64,000 bases of DNA. It comes from SHVO01 sp041905795. GTDB taxonomy: Bacteria > Pseudomonadota > Alphaproteobacteria > Rhodospirillales > Rhodospirillaceae. Shown here piece by piece: positions 1 through 8,567 of the stretch. The translations under genes and the position numbers were made by a program. Positions within the stretch are counted from its first letter, which is position 1, and each line of letters starts with the position of its first letter. The notes below the pieces were generated by a model. The model made no database searches, was not told the DNA's origin, and saw only the letters and a list, made by a program, of their open reading frames with translations. The stretch is from assembly GCA_041905795.1 (NCBI GenBank), contig JAYRKL010000010.1, positions 1 to 64,000 on the forward strand, written 5' to 3'.

Positions 1-1
1 T

Positions 2-93
2 TGGCGGACAGAGAGGGATTCGAACCCTCGGTATCGGTTTCCCAATACACTGGTTTAGCAAACCAGCGCCTTAAGCCACTCGGCCATCTGTCC
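2..93 (-). tRNA. tRNA-Ser (anticodon GCT)
   Basis: Serine tRNA reading AGC/AGT codons. On the minus strand the acceptor GGACAGA pairs with TCTGTCC, followed by a G discriminator and an encoded CCA. The anticodon arm CTGGT-TTGCTAA-ACCAG places GCT in the loop. A long variable arm lies between it and the T arm, whose loop holds GGTTCGAATC, as expected for a class II tRNA-Ser. The 92-nt length including CCA fits. Confidence 0.96.
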
Positions 94-212
94 GCGCGCC
101 GGGCCCTTGGACGTTAAGGGGGGCCGGAGGCCGGAAGATGGCGGGTTGGGCGGGGGAAGTCAACCACGGCCGGACCCCCTCTAAAATACTGGGAAATTTA
201 GGGAAAACCGCC

Positions 213-845
213 CTATTTCTTCGCGAGGTCCGGCACTTTCATGCCGCGCTGGACGGCGGGGCGGTCGCCGATTTTCTGCGCCCACGCGGTCACGGCCGGG
301 AAATCGGCCAGGTCCAGGATCGCCTTGGCGCTGACGACCCAGGGATAGGTGGCGATGTCGGCGATGGAGTAGTCGGCGCCCGCCAGATAGCCGTGTTGGC
401 CGATCTGCTTTTCCATGACGCCCAGGATGCGCTTGCTCTCGTCGGTGTACCGCTTCACGCCGTACGGCACTTTCTCGGGCGCGAAGCGCACGAAGTGGTT
501 CATCTGGCCGAACATCGGGCCGACGCTGGCCATCTGGAAGAACAACCATTCGGTGACGGTGATGAAGCCGCGCGGGTCCGCGGGCAGCAACGGACTCTTC
601 AGCTTCTGCGCCAGGTACATGAGGATGGCGGCGGACTCGAACACCGCGATCGGCTGGCCGCCGGGGCCGTCGTGATCGACGATGGCCGGAATCTTGTTGT
701 TGGGACTGATCTTCAAGAAGTCGGGCGCGAACTGTTCGTTCTTGGTGATGTCCACGGCGTGGGCTTTGTAGGCAACGCCCAGTTCCTCCAGCATGATGGA
801 GGCCTTGTAGCCGTTGGGCGTGGTGAAGGTGTAGAGGTCAATCAT
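213..845 (-). CDS. Glutathione S-transferase family protein (YfcG/disulfide-bond oxidoreductase type)
   Basis: Cytosolic thiol-transfer enzyme of 210 residues. An N-terminal thioredoxin-like half carries the TTPNGYK motif near residues 8-14, where Thr/Asn replace the classical Tyr/Ser as in YfcG/Nu-class GSTs. The NNKIPAIVD cis-Pro loop (about 49-57) and the FESAAILMYL glutathione-binding segment (about 69-78) follow. The C-terminal half is the all-helical GST domain with the ADYSIADIATYPW capping box. A longer reading from 917 is possible, but the family begins at MIDLYTF, so 845 is chosen. By family it probably reduces disulfides or peroxides with glutathione; the substrate is unknown. It is not obviously co-transcribed with the gene ending at 856. 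Confidence 0.9.
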   Translation of the reverse strand: MIDLYTFTTPNGYKASIMLEELGVAYKAHAVDITKNEQFAPDFLKISPNNKIPAIVDHDGPGGQPIAVFESAAILMYLAQKLKSPLLPADPRGFITVTEWLFFQMASVGPMFGQMNHFVRFAPEKVPYGVKRYTDESKRILGVMEKQIGQHGYLAGADYSIADIATYPWVVSAKAILDLADFPAVTAWAQKIGDRPAVQRGMKVPDLAKK

Positions 846-855
846 GGCCAGCCTT

Positions 856-1458
856 TTATGGTGAGCCCTTCTGGGGGCAAGCGTCGGGCGGAATGTCCGC
901 GGGTACGGTGAGCACATAGGTGCCCTTCTTCACCGCCGCGACAAAGATCGCTTCGGCGGGCACAAATCCTTCCGGCCGGGCCAAGGGCTTGAGATCGGCC
1001 CAGAATGTGAAAAACAGCTCCGCCGCCGCCACCTTTCCGTCCTTGAGCAACACCAGCGCCTGGTAGCGCTCATCGCGCGCCAGTTCGTTGGCGAGGTCGC
1101 CGGCGGACTCCCAATTGCCGGACCAAACGGCGTTGCCGAGGGCGGCATTTTGCCGCGCCTCATCGGCGGTGGTCACAACCACCAGCTTGTCCCAGCTCAG
1201 GGGGATGACATTGGCGGCGCAGATATAAGGGCTGCCGGCCTGGCCGCGCGGCGTGGCCTGGCGGGAATCCTCGGGCAGCGGCGCGGCGGGGTCGGCTTCG
1301 GCGCGGAGCGCGATATCGGCGGCGAAGTCGCGCAGCCACACCGGCGGAATGCCCTGACGGTACACCAGCCACCCGAACACGAACACGGCGATGAAAGTGA
1401 GGACGGCCCAGGTACCGTTGGAGAGTTTGCTCTTGGGCGCTTGCGTCTGCTCGCTCAC
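856..1458 (-). CDS. Hypothetical membrane-anchored protein
   Basis: Unrecognised protein of 200 residues. A single hydrophobic segment at about residues 17-33 (AVLTFIAVFVFGWLVY) follows a short charged N-terminus, which suggests a signal anchor with the rest in the periplasm. The soluble part has only two Cys (in PYICAAN and DACPQ) and no motif I can assign. Its start overlaps the stop of the upstream VOC gene by 4 nt (ATGA), so the two are probably translationally coupled. No function is proposed. Confidence 0.75.
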   Translation of the reverse strand: MSEQTQAPKSKLSNGTWAVLTFIAVFVFGWLVYRQGIPPVWLRDFAADIALRAEADPAAPLPEDSRQATPRGQAGSPYICAANVIPLSWDKLVVVTTADEARQNAALGNAVWSGNWESAGDLANELARDERYQALVLLKDGKVAAAELFFTFWADLKPLARPEGFVPAEAIFVAAVKKGTYVLTVPADIPPDACPQKGSP

Positions 1459-1799
1459 GCGTGCTCCGTTTTCACCACGCCGATCTCATGGCCGTCGGGA
1501 TCGCTGAAGTGGAACCGGCGTCCACCCGGAAAGCTGAAGATCTCGCGGGTGATCGCACCGCCCGCCTTCTTCACCGCGGCGGCGGCAGCTTCGAGATCCT
1601 CGACTTCGATGACGGGCAAGAGGGCCTTGGTCTTGTCGCCGGCGTCGGCCTGGAAACCGATATCCGTGTCACCCGACGTCGTGGCGGCGTAGCTCGGGCC
1701 GAAGTCGGTGAAGTCTAGGCCGAAGGCCGCGCCGTAGAAGGTCTTGGCGCGGGCCGTGTCTTTCACCGGCAGTTCGAGGTAATTCAGCCGCGCCATCAT
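1455..1799 (-). CDS. VOC (glyoxalase/bleomycin-resistance superfamily) protein
   Basis: Small protein of 114 residues with the paired beta-alpha-beta-beta-beta layout of vicinal-oxygen-chelate proteins. It opens with LNYLELPVKDTARAKTFYGAAFG and closes with a strand holding FSDPDGHEIGVV, a usual metal-ligand (E) position. Members of this subgroup are often annotated as putative lactoylglutathione lyase-like, but the substrate cannot be deduced. MM at the start leaves a one-codon ambiguity. It lies downstream of gatB and is coupled by a 4-nt overlap to the membrane protein that follows. Confidence 0.85.
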   Translation of the reverse strand: MMARLNYLELPVKDTARAKTFYGAAFGLDFTDFGPSYAATTSGDTDIGFQADAGDKTKALLPVIEVEDLEAAAAAVKKAGGAITREIFSFPGGRRFHFSDPDGHEIGVVKTEHA

Positions 1800-1809
1800 G
1801 CTTCTCCGC

Positions 1810-3264
1810 TTACTGGCCGAGCTTCTTGCGCAAAAGCGCGTTGCACATGGCCGGATTGGCCTTGCCCTGGCTGGCCTTCATCACCTGGCCCACGAACCAG
1901 CCCAACACCTGTTCCTTCCCGGCCCTGTACTGTTCCACTTTGTCGGCATTGGCGGCCAGCACCTGGTCGACCGCCGCTTCGATGGCGCCGGTGTCGGTGA
2001 TCTGCTTCAAGCCCTTCTCGGCGACGATCGCGTCGGTGTCTTTGCCGGTCTCGACCATGGCCTCGAATGCCTCCTTGGCCTGGCGGCCGGAGATGGTGTT
2101 GTCGGCGATGAGATCGATCAGGCGGCCCAGGTTCCTGGCGCTGACCGGGCTCTCGGTGATGCCCACGCCCTTCTTGTTCAGCACGCCGAATAAATTCGTA
2201 ATCACCCAGTTGGCGGCCTGCTTGGGATCGCGGCCCTTGGCCACCTCCTCGAAGAACAGCGCGTTCTCCTTCTCCGACACCAGCACGTCGGCGTCGTAGG
2301 CGGTAAGGCCGTAGTCCTTCTCGAAACGCGTCTTCTTCTCGTCCGGCAGTTCCGGCAGGTTCCGCGCGATCGCGGCGACGAAATCCTCGGTCAGTTCGAC
2401 CGGCAGCAGATCGGGATCCGGGAAATAACGATAGTCGTGGGCCATTTCCTTGGAACGCATCGGCCGAGTCTCGTCCGCGCCCGGGTCGTAGAGCCGGGTT
2501 TCCTGGTCGATCTTGCCGCCGCTCTCATAGACTTCCACGTGGCGCCGCGCCTCGTGGTCGATGGCGGCCATGACAAAGCGCACGGAGTTCACGTTCTTGA
2601 TCTCGCAGCGCGTGCGCAGCTCCTTCGAGCCGACCGGGCGCACCGATACGTTGGCGTCGCAGCGCATGGAGCCCTCTTCCATGTTGCCGTCGCAGGTGCC
2701 GAGGTAGCGCAGGATGGCGCGCAGTTTGCGCAAATAGGCGCCGGCTTCCTCCGGACTGCGCAGGTCCGGCTTGGAGACGATCTCCATCAGCGGCACGCCG
2801 GCGCGGTTGAGGTCGACGAACGTTTTGGTGGCGTGCATATCGTGCACCAGTTTGCCGGCGTCCTGTTCCAGGTGCAGGCGCTCGACACCGATGGCGCGAG
2901 GGCCTTCCGGCATGTCGAGAACGATGGTGCCCTCGCCCACGATCGGCTGGTCGAACTGGCTGATCTGATATCCGAACGGCAGATCGGCGTAGAAGTAGTT
3001 CTTGCGCGCGAAAACACTGGTACGGTTGATCTTGGCCTTGAGGCCGAGGCCGGTCTTCACCGCCTGCTCGACCGCATATTCATTCAGCACCGGCAACATG
3101 CCCGGCATGGCGGCGTCGACGTAAGACACCTGCGTGTTGGGGCCCGCGCCGAAGTCCGTCGGCGCGCCCGAGAACAGCTTGGCTTTGGACGTGACCTGGG
3201 CGTGGACTTCCAGCCCGATCACCACTTCCCAGTCGCCGGTTTCGCCTTTGATCACATATGACAT
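1810..3264 (-). CDS. gatB: Aspartyl/glutamyl-tRNA amidotransferase subunit B
   Basis: Subunit B of GatCAB, which phosphorylates the side chain of misacylated Glu-tRNA(Gln) or Asp-tRNA(Asn) and amidates it with ammonia channelled from GatA. The protein has 484 residues, the family length. The N-terminus carries the diagnostic VIGLEVHAQ, then YADLPFGYQISQ and EEGSMRCDANVSVR; the C-terminal YqeY-like helical tail ends in NALLRKKLGQ. The ATG at 3264 overlaps the gatA TGA by one nucleotide (TGATG), which decides this start over a longer reading from 3315. Confidence 0.97.
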   Translation of the reverse strand: MSYVIKGETGDWEVVIGLEVHAQVTSKAKLFSGAPTDFGAGPNTQVSYVDAAMPGMLPVLNEYAVEQAVKTGLGLKAKINRTSVFARKNYFYADLPFGYQISQFDQPIVGEGTIVLDMPEGPRAIGVERLHLEQDAGKLVHDMHATKTFVDLNRAGVPLMEIVSKPDLRSPEEAGAYLRKLRAILRYLGTCDGNMEEGSMRCDANVSVRPVGSKELRTRCEIKNVNSVRFVMAAIDHEARRHVEVYESGGKIDQETRLYDPGADETRPMRSKEMAHDYRYFPDPDLLPVELTEDFVAAIARNLPELPDEKKTRFEKDYGLTAYDADVLVSEKENALFFEEVAKGRDPKQAANWVITNLFGVLNKKGVGITESPVSARNLGRLIDLIADNTISGRQAKEAFEAMVETGKDTDAIVAEKGLKQITDTGAIEAAVDQVLAANADKVEQYRAGKEQVLGWFVGQVMKASQGKANPAMCNALLRKKLGQ

Positions 3265-4730
3265 CACAGCGGCTCCAATCCCTTGAAGCCCGCCGCGTCT
3301 TCCAGCGACTGGCACACGCGGAACAGCGTCTCCTCGTCCCAGCGCTTGGTCAGCACCTGCAGGCCGAGCGGCAACCCTTCCGCGGTGTAGCCCCCCGGCA
3401 CCGACGCGGCCGGAATGCCGGCCAGCGACGCCGGCACGGTGAAGACGTCGTTCAGGTACATGGTGATGGTGTCGATCTTGTCGTTGATGCCGAAGGCGGC
3501 CGAGGGCGCTGTGGGCGTGAGGATCGCGTCCACTTTGTCGAAGGCTTCATTGAAGTCGCGCATGATCAGCGCGCGCACCTTCTGCGCCTTGACGTAATAG
3601 GCATCGTAATACCCCGCCGACAGCACATAGGTGCCGATCATGATGCGGCGCTTCACTTCGGCGCCGAAGCCCGCGGCGCGGGTCTTGGCATACATGTCGT
3701 CCAGGCTCTTGCCCGGCACGCGCAGGCCGAAACGCACGCCGTCATAGCGCGCGAGGTTGGACGACGCCTCGGCCGGCGCGACGATGTAATAAGTCGGCAG
3801 CGCGTATCGGGTATGCGGCAGCGAGATGTCGACGATGGTGGCGCCCGCCTTCTCCAGCCAGTCGATGCCCTTGTTCCACAGCGCGTTGACCTCGGCGTTG
3901 AGGCCGTCGGGGCGGTATTCCTTGGGGATGCCGATCTTGAGGCCCTTCACGCCCTGGCCCAGCACGGCCTCGAAATCCGGCACCGGCAGGTTGGCAGAGG
4001 TAGAGTCCTTGGCGTCATGGCCGCACATGGCCTTCAGCATGATGGCGGAATCGCGCACCGTGCGCGTGATCGGGCCGGCCTGATCCAGCGAGCTGGCGAA
4101 CGCCACCACGCCCCAGCGCGAGCAGCGGCCATAGGTCGGCTTCACGCCGACAAGGCCGCAGAAGCTGGCGGGCTGGCGGATGGAACCACCGGTGTCGGTG
4201 CCGGTGGCGGCCATGCAGAGATGCGCCGAGGTCGCGGCCGCAGAACCGCCGGAGGAACCGCCCGGCACTAATTCGGCGTTGCGGCCTTTAGCAGTCCACG
4301 GGTTCTTCACCGCGCCGAAATAGCTGGTGATATTGGCCGATCCCATGGCGAACTCGTCCAGGTTGAGCTTGCCCAGCATCACGGTTCCCGCATCCCGCAG
4401 CTTCTGCGACACGGTGCTCTCGTAGGGCGGGGTGAAGCCTTCCAGGATGTGCGAGGCCGCCGTGGTCTGCACGCCCTCGGTGCAGAACAGGTCCTTCATG
4501 CCGATGGGGATGCCGTCCATGGCCCGTGCTTCGCCGGCCGCGATGCGCTTGTCGGACTCGCGCGCGCGTTCACGGGCGAGGTCCGCGGTCTCGATGATAT
4601 AGGCGTTGAGATGCCGCGCCCGCTCCATGGCGGAGAGGTGGGCCTCGGTCAGTTCCAGCGCACTGAACTCCTTGCGCTGGAGGCGCGCACGGGCTTCGGC
4701 GATGGTGAGTCTGGTGAGTTCGGAGGACAT
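3264..4730 (-). CDS. gatA: Aspartyl/glutamyl-tRNA amidotransferase subunit A
   Basis: Glutaminase subunit of GatCAB, amidase-signature family, 488 residues. The Ser-cisSer-Lys triad is visible: Lys79 in GIPIGMKDLF, Ser159 in PGGSSGGSAAA and Ser183 in GTDTGGSIRQPAS. It liberates ammonia from glutamine or asparagine for the GatB kinase/amidase site. It sits between gatC (3-nt gap upstream) and gatB (1-nt overlap) in one operon. The full set implies that this organism lacks at least one of the direct glutaminyl- or asparaginyl-tRNA synthetases. Confidence 0.97.
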   Translation of the reverse strand: MSSELTRLTIAEARARLQRKEFSALELTEAHLSAMERARHLNAYIIETADLARERARESDKRIAAGEARAMDGIPIGMKDLFCTEGVQTTAASHILEGFTPPYESTVSQKLRDAGTVMLGKLNLDEFAMGSANITSYFGAVKNPWTAKGRNAELVPGGSSGGSAAATSAHLCMAATGTDTGGSIRQPASFCGLVGVKPTYGRCSRWGVVAFASSLDQAGPITRTVRDSAIMLKAMCGHDAKDSTSANLPVPDFEAVLGQGVKGLKIGIPKEYRPDGLNAEVNALWNKGIDWLEKAGATIVDISLPHTRYALPTYYIVAPAEASSNLARYDGVRFGLRVPGKSLDDMYAKTRAAGFGAEVKRRIMIGTYVLSAGYYDAYYVKAQKVRALIMRDFNEAFDKVDAILTPTAPSAAFGINDKIDTITMYLNDVFTVPASLAGIPAASVPGGYTAEGLPLGLQVLTKRWDEETLFRVCQSLEDAAGFKGLEPL

Positions 4731-4733
4731 GAC

Positions 4734-5036
4734 TTACTCGACCACCTTGGGCACGGTGAAATAGCCGTCCTGGGGCTCGGTCGCATTCGCCAGCACCTGG
4801 TCCTGCAGGCCGCCGTCGTTCACCTGATCCGGACGCAACACCAGTTTCAGGTCGGTGCCCCCGCTCATGGGGGCGACGCCGTCGGTGTTGACCTCTTTGA
4901 GCTGCTCGATCCAGCCCATGATGCCGGACAGCTGCTCCGCCCATTGGGGCAGCTCGGCGTCGGTGACCTCGATCCGGGCCAGGGTGGCGATCTTGCGGAC
5001 TTTTGCTTGGTCGATTGGGGCGTTATCAATAGACAT
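4734..5036 (-). CDS. gatC: Aspartyl/glutamyl-tRNA amidotransferase subunit C
   Basis: Small clamp subunit of GatCAB that wraps GatA and GatB; 100 residues, the usual size. Family signatures are VRKIATLARIEVTDAEL at the N-terminus, the middle helix LSGIMGWIEQLKEVNTDGV and the C-terminal FTVPKVVE. It is first in the operon gatC-gatA-gatB. Its start lies 47 nt from the divergent ruvX, so the operon promoter must be in that short gap. Confidence 0.96.
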   Translation of the reverse strand: MSIDNAPIDQAKVRKIATLARIEVTDAELPQWAEQLSGIMGWIEQLKEVNTDGVAPMSGGTDLKLVLRPDQVNDGGLQDQVLANATEPQDGYFTVPKVVE

Positions 5037-5042
5037 AAGGCA

Positions 5043-5054
5043 CTTATATATAAG
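5043..5054. promoter_or_regulatory. AT-rich palindrome in the gatC/ruvX divergent promoter gap
   Basis: CTTATATATAAG is a perfect 12-bp palindrome in the only 47-bp gap between divergent gatC and ruvX. It gives a TATA-type -10 candidate on both strands. The position fits overlapping divergent promoters; no matching -35 element is convincing. Confidence 0.4.
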
Positions 5055-5083
5055 GTGTGGAACAGGTTGGGTAACATCCCGCT

Positions 5084-5566
5084 ATGGCGGTCTGCAAGGT
5101 CAACGAATTGAAGGGGTTTTTGGCCCGGAATCAGGCCATTTTGGGCCTTGACCTGGGGACCAGGACCATCGGCATGGCGCTCTCGGACGTGGGCTATATG
5201 GTGGCCACGCCCCTGGCCACGATTCCCCGCAAAAAGTTCTCCACCGACATGGCCGCCCTGGCCGAGGTCATGGCCAAGCATAACGTTGGCGCGCTGGTGA
5301 TCGGCCTGCCGGTGCAGATGGACGGCACCGAAGGCCCCCGCGCCCAGGCCGCCCGCGCCTTCGCCCGCGAGGTGCTGGCCCGGCGCGAGATGCCCATAGC
5401 TTTCTGGGACGAACGGTTATCCACAGCCGCCGTGCAGCGCATGCTGACCGACGAGATGGACATCTCCCGCAAGCGCCGCGCCGAGGTGGTGGACAAGGCC
5501 GCCGCCGCCTACATCCTGCAAGGCGCGTTGGAGGCGATGCGGAATGCACCGCCCGCCACCCCATAG
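5084..5566 (+). CDS. ruvX: RuvX/YqgF-type Holliday-junction resolvase-like nuclease
   Basis: RNase H-fold protein of 160 residues, known in other bacteria as RuvX/YqgF and implicated in pre-16S rRNA 5' processing and junction resolution. The first-strand acidic motif is ILGLDLGTRTIGMALSD. VIGLPVQMDGTEGPRA gives the substrate loop, WDERLSTAAVQRML the conserved Glu/Arg element, and VDKAAAAYILQGAL the last acidic motif. No clear Shine-Dalgarno precedes the ATG. It opens the plus-strand housekeeping run with pyrB. Confidence 0.93.
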   Translation: MAVCKVNELKGFLARNQAILGLDLGTRTIGMALSDVGYMVATPLATIPRKKFSTDMAALAEVMAKHNVGALVIGLPVQMDGTEGPRAQAARAFAREVLARREMPIAFWDERLSTAAVQRMLTDEMDISRKRRAEVVDKAAAAYILQGALEAMRNAPPATP

Positions 5567-5568
5567 CC

Positions 5569-5638
5569 GTCATTGCCCGGGCGCGCGAAGCGCGCGAGTC
5601 ATAATAGGGCGGCGTTCGCCGCCAAGCCGGGCAATGAC
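5569..5638. repeat. Nested inverted repeat (REP-like cruciform) between ruvX and pyrB
   Basis: Outer arms GTCATTGCCCGG (5569-5580) and CCGGGCAATGAC (5627-5638) are perfect complements. They enclose two independent hairpins: GCGCGC-GAA-GCGCGC (5581-5595) and a GGCGGCG/CGCCGCC stem (5608-5623). The result is a three-stem, cloverleaf-like structure without a T-tract. It looks like a dispersed palindromic element rather than a simple terminator. Confidence 0.7.
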
Positions 5639-5689
5639 AGTGGGGGTTTGCCTTGCCCTCCCCACCCCTCGCGCCTATAGTCCCGGCCC

Positions 5690-6649
5690 ATGCGAGACCC
5701 TGCCTTTCCGCATCGCCACCTCCTCGGCATCGAGGGGCTCACCCCCGCCGAAATCAATCATTTATTGGACCTGTCGGACCGCTACGTGGCCTCCAACCGC
5801 GGGCAGGACAAGGCCTCCGACGCCCTTAAGGGCCGCACCACCGTCAACCTGTTCTTTGAGAACTCCACCCGCACCCGTACTTCGTTCGAGCTGGCGGCCC
5901 TGCGCCTGGGCGCCAATGTCATCAACATGCAGGTGGAAAGCTCCTCGGTCGCCAAGGGCGAGACCCTGATCGACACCGCGGTCACCTTGAACGCCATGCA
6001 CCCGGACGTGCTGTGCGTGCGCCACCCGGACTCAGGCGCCGTGAAACTGCTGGCCGACAAGGTCAACTGCGCCGTGGTCAACGGCGGCGACGGCAGCCAC
6101 GAACACCCCACCCAGGCGCTGCTCGACGCGCTCACCATCCGCCGCCGCAAGGGCCGGCTGTCGGGCCTCTTGGTCGCCATCTGCGGCGACGTGCTGCACA
6201 GCCGCGTGGCGCGCTCCAACTTCCTTTTGCTGCTCACCATGGGTGCGCGCGTGCGCATCATCGCGCCGCGCACCCTGATCCCGGCTCAGGTGGACCGTAT
6301 GGGCGTCGAGGTGTTCACCGACATGAGCGCCGGCCTCAAGGACGTGGACATCGTCATGATGCTGCGCGTGCAGAACGAACGCATGAAGGGCTCGTTCATT
6401 CCGTCGGTGCGCGAATACTTCCGCTTCTTCGGCCTCGATCGGGCGAAATTGTCCCAAGCCAAGCCCGACGCCCTCATCATGCACCCCGGCCCCATGAACC
6501 GCGGCGTCGAAATCGACTCCGACGTCGCCGATGACTTCGAGCGCAGCGTCATCCGCGAACAGGTGGAACTGGGCGTCGCCGTGCGCATGGCGGTGCTGGA
6601 AGTGCTGGCCAAGAACAACCAGGCCCGCCAGATCGGGAAAGTCGCATGA
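5690..6649 (+). CDS. pyrB: Aspartate carbamoyltransferase catalytic subunit
   Basis: Second step of pyrimidine synthesis: carbamoyl phosphate plus aspartate gives carbamoyl aspartate. The 319-residue protein carries the carbamoyl-phosphate loop FFENSTRTRTSFE, the second-domain NGGDGSHEHPTQALLD motif and the closing HPGPMNRGVEI. No pyrI regulatory subunit is nearby. It overlaps the following pyrC-like gene by 4 nt, consistent with the PyrB-PyrC' holoenzyme arrangement known from several proteobacteria. Confidence 0.97.
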   Translation: MRDPAFPHRHLLGIEGLTPAEINHLLDLSDRYVASNRGQDKASDALKGRTTVNLFFENSTRTRTSFELAALRLGANVINMQVESSSVAKGETLIDTAVTLNAMHPDVLCVRHPDSGAVKLLADKVNCAVVNGGDGSHEHPTQALLDALTIRRRKGRLSGLLVAICGDVLHSRVARSNFLLLLTMGARVRIIAPRTLIPAQVDRMGVEVFTDMSAGLKDVDIVMMLRVQNERMKGSFIPSVREYFRFFGLDRAKLSQAKPDALIMHPGPMNRGVEIDSDVADDFERSVIREQVELGVAVRMAVLEVLAKNNQARQIGKVA

Positions 6650-7980
6650 GCGTCGCGAAACCCGGGCGCATCCTGTACCGCAACGCCCGCATCGTCGACC
6701 CGGCCTCGGGTTATGACGGCCCCGGCGAACTACTGACCATCGGCGAGGACATCGCTGATGTCGGCAGGAAACTGTTCGACAGCGCACCCGCCGACGTGCA
6801 GGTCGTCGATTGCGACGGCCATGTGCTGGCGCCCGGCCTGGTCGACATGCGGGTGCAGATCGGCGAACCCGGCGCTGAACATAAAGAGTCCTTACGCAGC
6901 GGCGGCGAAGCCGCCATCGCCGGCGGGGTCACGACTATCGTCTGCCTGCCCAACACCAATCCCGTCATGGACGACGAAGCCACCCTGGAATTCGTCGCCC
7001 GCCGCGCGCGCCAGGCCGCACTCGCCAAAGTCTACTGCTACGGCGCCGTCACCAAGGGCCTGCAGGGCAAGGAACTGGCGGAGATGGGCCTCTTGGCCGA
7101 AGCCGGCGCACTGGCCTTCACCGACGCCACCAAGGCCGTCGCCGACGCCCAGGTCCTGCGCCGCGCCCTGCAATATGCCGCCACCTTCGGCCTGTTGATC
7201 GTGCAGCACCCGGAAGAACCGACGCTTGCCGGAGGGGTGATGAACTCCGGCGAGATCGCCACGCGCATGGGCCTTTCCGGCATCCCGCGCGAGGCCGAGA
7301 TCATCATGCTGGAACGCGACATGCGTCTGGTGGCCATGACCGGAGGGCGTTATCACGCCGCCCACATCTCCACCTCCGACAGCGTCGAGATCATCGCAAA
7401 AGCAAAACAAGCGGGCCTGAAGGTCACCTGCGACACCGCGCCGTTCTATTTCGCGCTCAATGAGCTGGCGGTGGGTGACTACCGCACCTTCGCCAAGCTC
7501 TCGCCCCCCTTGCGCAACGAGGCCGACCGCCAGGCCATCGTCGCCGGGCTTAAATCCGGCATCATCGACGCCATCGCCTCGGACCACGCACCCCAGGACG
7601 CGGACTCCAAGCGCCTGCCCTTCCCGCAAGCCGCCTTCGGCGGCAGCGGATTGGAAACCCTGCTCTCGGTGTCCCTCGACCTGTTCCACAACGGCGAACT
7701 GAGCCTGCTCGAGACCTTGCGCCGTCTCACCAGCGCGCCAGCCGATGTTCTGGGTCTCAAGGCCGGGCGCCTAGCAAAAGGCGCAAAAGCCGACATGGTG
7801 GTGTTCGACCCCGACCGCGGCTGGAAAGTCATCGCCGACGCCTTCCACTCCAAGTCCAAGAACTCGCCCTTCGATGGACGCCCGGTGTCGGGCCAGGTGA
7901 TGCGTACCGTCATCGACGGCCGCACGGTGTTCGAGCGGCACGACACCGCCGCCGGCGCCAAACGCACCGCCGCAAGATGA
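6646..7980 (+). CDS. pyrC: Dihydroorotase-like protein (PyrC'/PyrX type, probably non-catalytic)
   Basis: Amidohydrolase-fold protein of 444 residues, homologous to class I dihydroorotases (PNTNPVMDDEATLEFV, HISTSDSVEII, SDHAPQDADSK, GRLAKGAKADMVVFD). The first metal motif is lost: where active enzymes read D-x-H-x-H, this reads VDMRVQIGEPG, with Arg69 and Gln71 replacing both His. Later His residues (HPEE about 183, HAAHIST about 236) and the Asp of SDHAP remain. By analogy with Pseudomonas PyrC' it may serve as a structural partner of PyrB, to which it is coupled by a 4-nt overlap. An active dihydroorotase would then be needed elsewhere. The symbol denotes family, not proven activity. Confidence 0.9.
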   Translation: MSVAKPGRILYRNARIVDPASGYDGPGELLTIGEDIADVGRKLFDSAPADVQVVDCDGHVLAPGLVDMRVQIGEPGAEHKESLRSGGEAAIAGGVTTIVCLPNTNPVMDDEATLEFVARRARQAALAKVYCYGAVTKGLQGKELAEMGLLAEAGALAFTDATKAVADAQVLRRALQYAATFGLLIVQHPEEPTLAGGVMNSGEIATRMGLSGIPREAEIIMLERDMRLVAMTGGRYHAAHISTSDSVEIIAKAKQAGLKVTCDTAPFYFALNELAVGDYRTFAKLSPPLRNEADRQAIVAGLKSGIIDAIASDHAPQDADSKRLPFPQAAFGGSGLETLLSVSLDLFHNGELSLLETLRRLTSAPADVLGLKAGRLAKGAKADMVVFDPDRGWKVIADAFHSKSKNSPFDGRPVSGQVMRTVIDGRTVFERHDTAAGAKRTAAR

Positions 7981-8567
7981 TCGAGGCGCTGGCCGCAGTC
8001 CTGGGCTATCTCCTCGGGTCGATCCCCTTCGGCCTTGTCCTCACCAAAGCCGCCGGCCTCGGCGATATCCGCGCCATCGGCTCCGGCAACATCGGCGCCA
8101 CCAACGTGCTGCGCACCGGCCGCAAGGGCCTGGCGCTCGCCACCCTTTTGCTCGACGGCGGCAAGGGCGCCATCGCCGTGCTGCTGGCGCGCTTCGCTGT
8201 CGGCGAGGAAAGCGCGTATCTCATCGCCGGCGTCGCCGCGGTGCTCGGCCATAACTTCCCGGTCTGGCTCAAGTTCAAGGGCGGCAAAGGCGTCGCCACC
8301 ACCTTGGGCACCATGCTGGCGGTGGCGCCCTATGTCGGGATCGCCACCTGCCTCACCTGGCTCGGCGTCGCGCTGATCTTCCGCTATTCGTCGCTGGCCG
8401 CGCTGATCGCACTGGCGCTGGCGCCGCTCTACGCCGAACTGATGGTGCACGACCACTGGGTGGCGCTGGCGTTCCTGGCGCTCGCGGTCCTGGGCTGGAT
8501 TCGCCACCGCGCCAACCTCGCCCGCCTCAAACGCGGCGAGGAACCGAAGATCGGTGCGAAAAAATGA
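7977..8567 (+). CDS. plsY: Acyl-phosphate:glycerol-3-phosphate acyltransferase PlsY
   Basis: Inner-membrane enzyme that transfers an acyl group from acyl phosphate to sn-glycerol-3-phosphate, the first step of phospholipid synthesis; 196 residues. It has about five membrane helices and the PlsY signatures AIGSGNIGATNVLRTGRK, the loop GHNFPVWLKFKGGKGVATT, and a basic C-terminus. Start and stop overlap the neighbours by 4 nt on each side, so it is translated as part of the pyr operon. Confidence 0.95.
   Translation: MIEALAAVLGYLLGSIPFGLVLTKAAGLGDIRAIGSGNIGATNVLRTGRKGLALATLLLDGGKGAIAVLLARFAVGEESAYLIAGVAAVLGHNFPVWLKFKGGKGVATTLGTMLAVAPYVGIATCLTWLGVALIFRYSSLAALIALALAPLYAELMVHDHWVALAFLALAVLGWIRHRANLARLKRGEEPKIGAKK

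Noticed and set aside
36..130. Possible attachment site at the tRNA-Ser 3' end
   Set aside because: No integrase or duplicated tRNA tail was seen in the window, and the sequence beyond the CCA end lies outside it.
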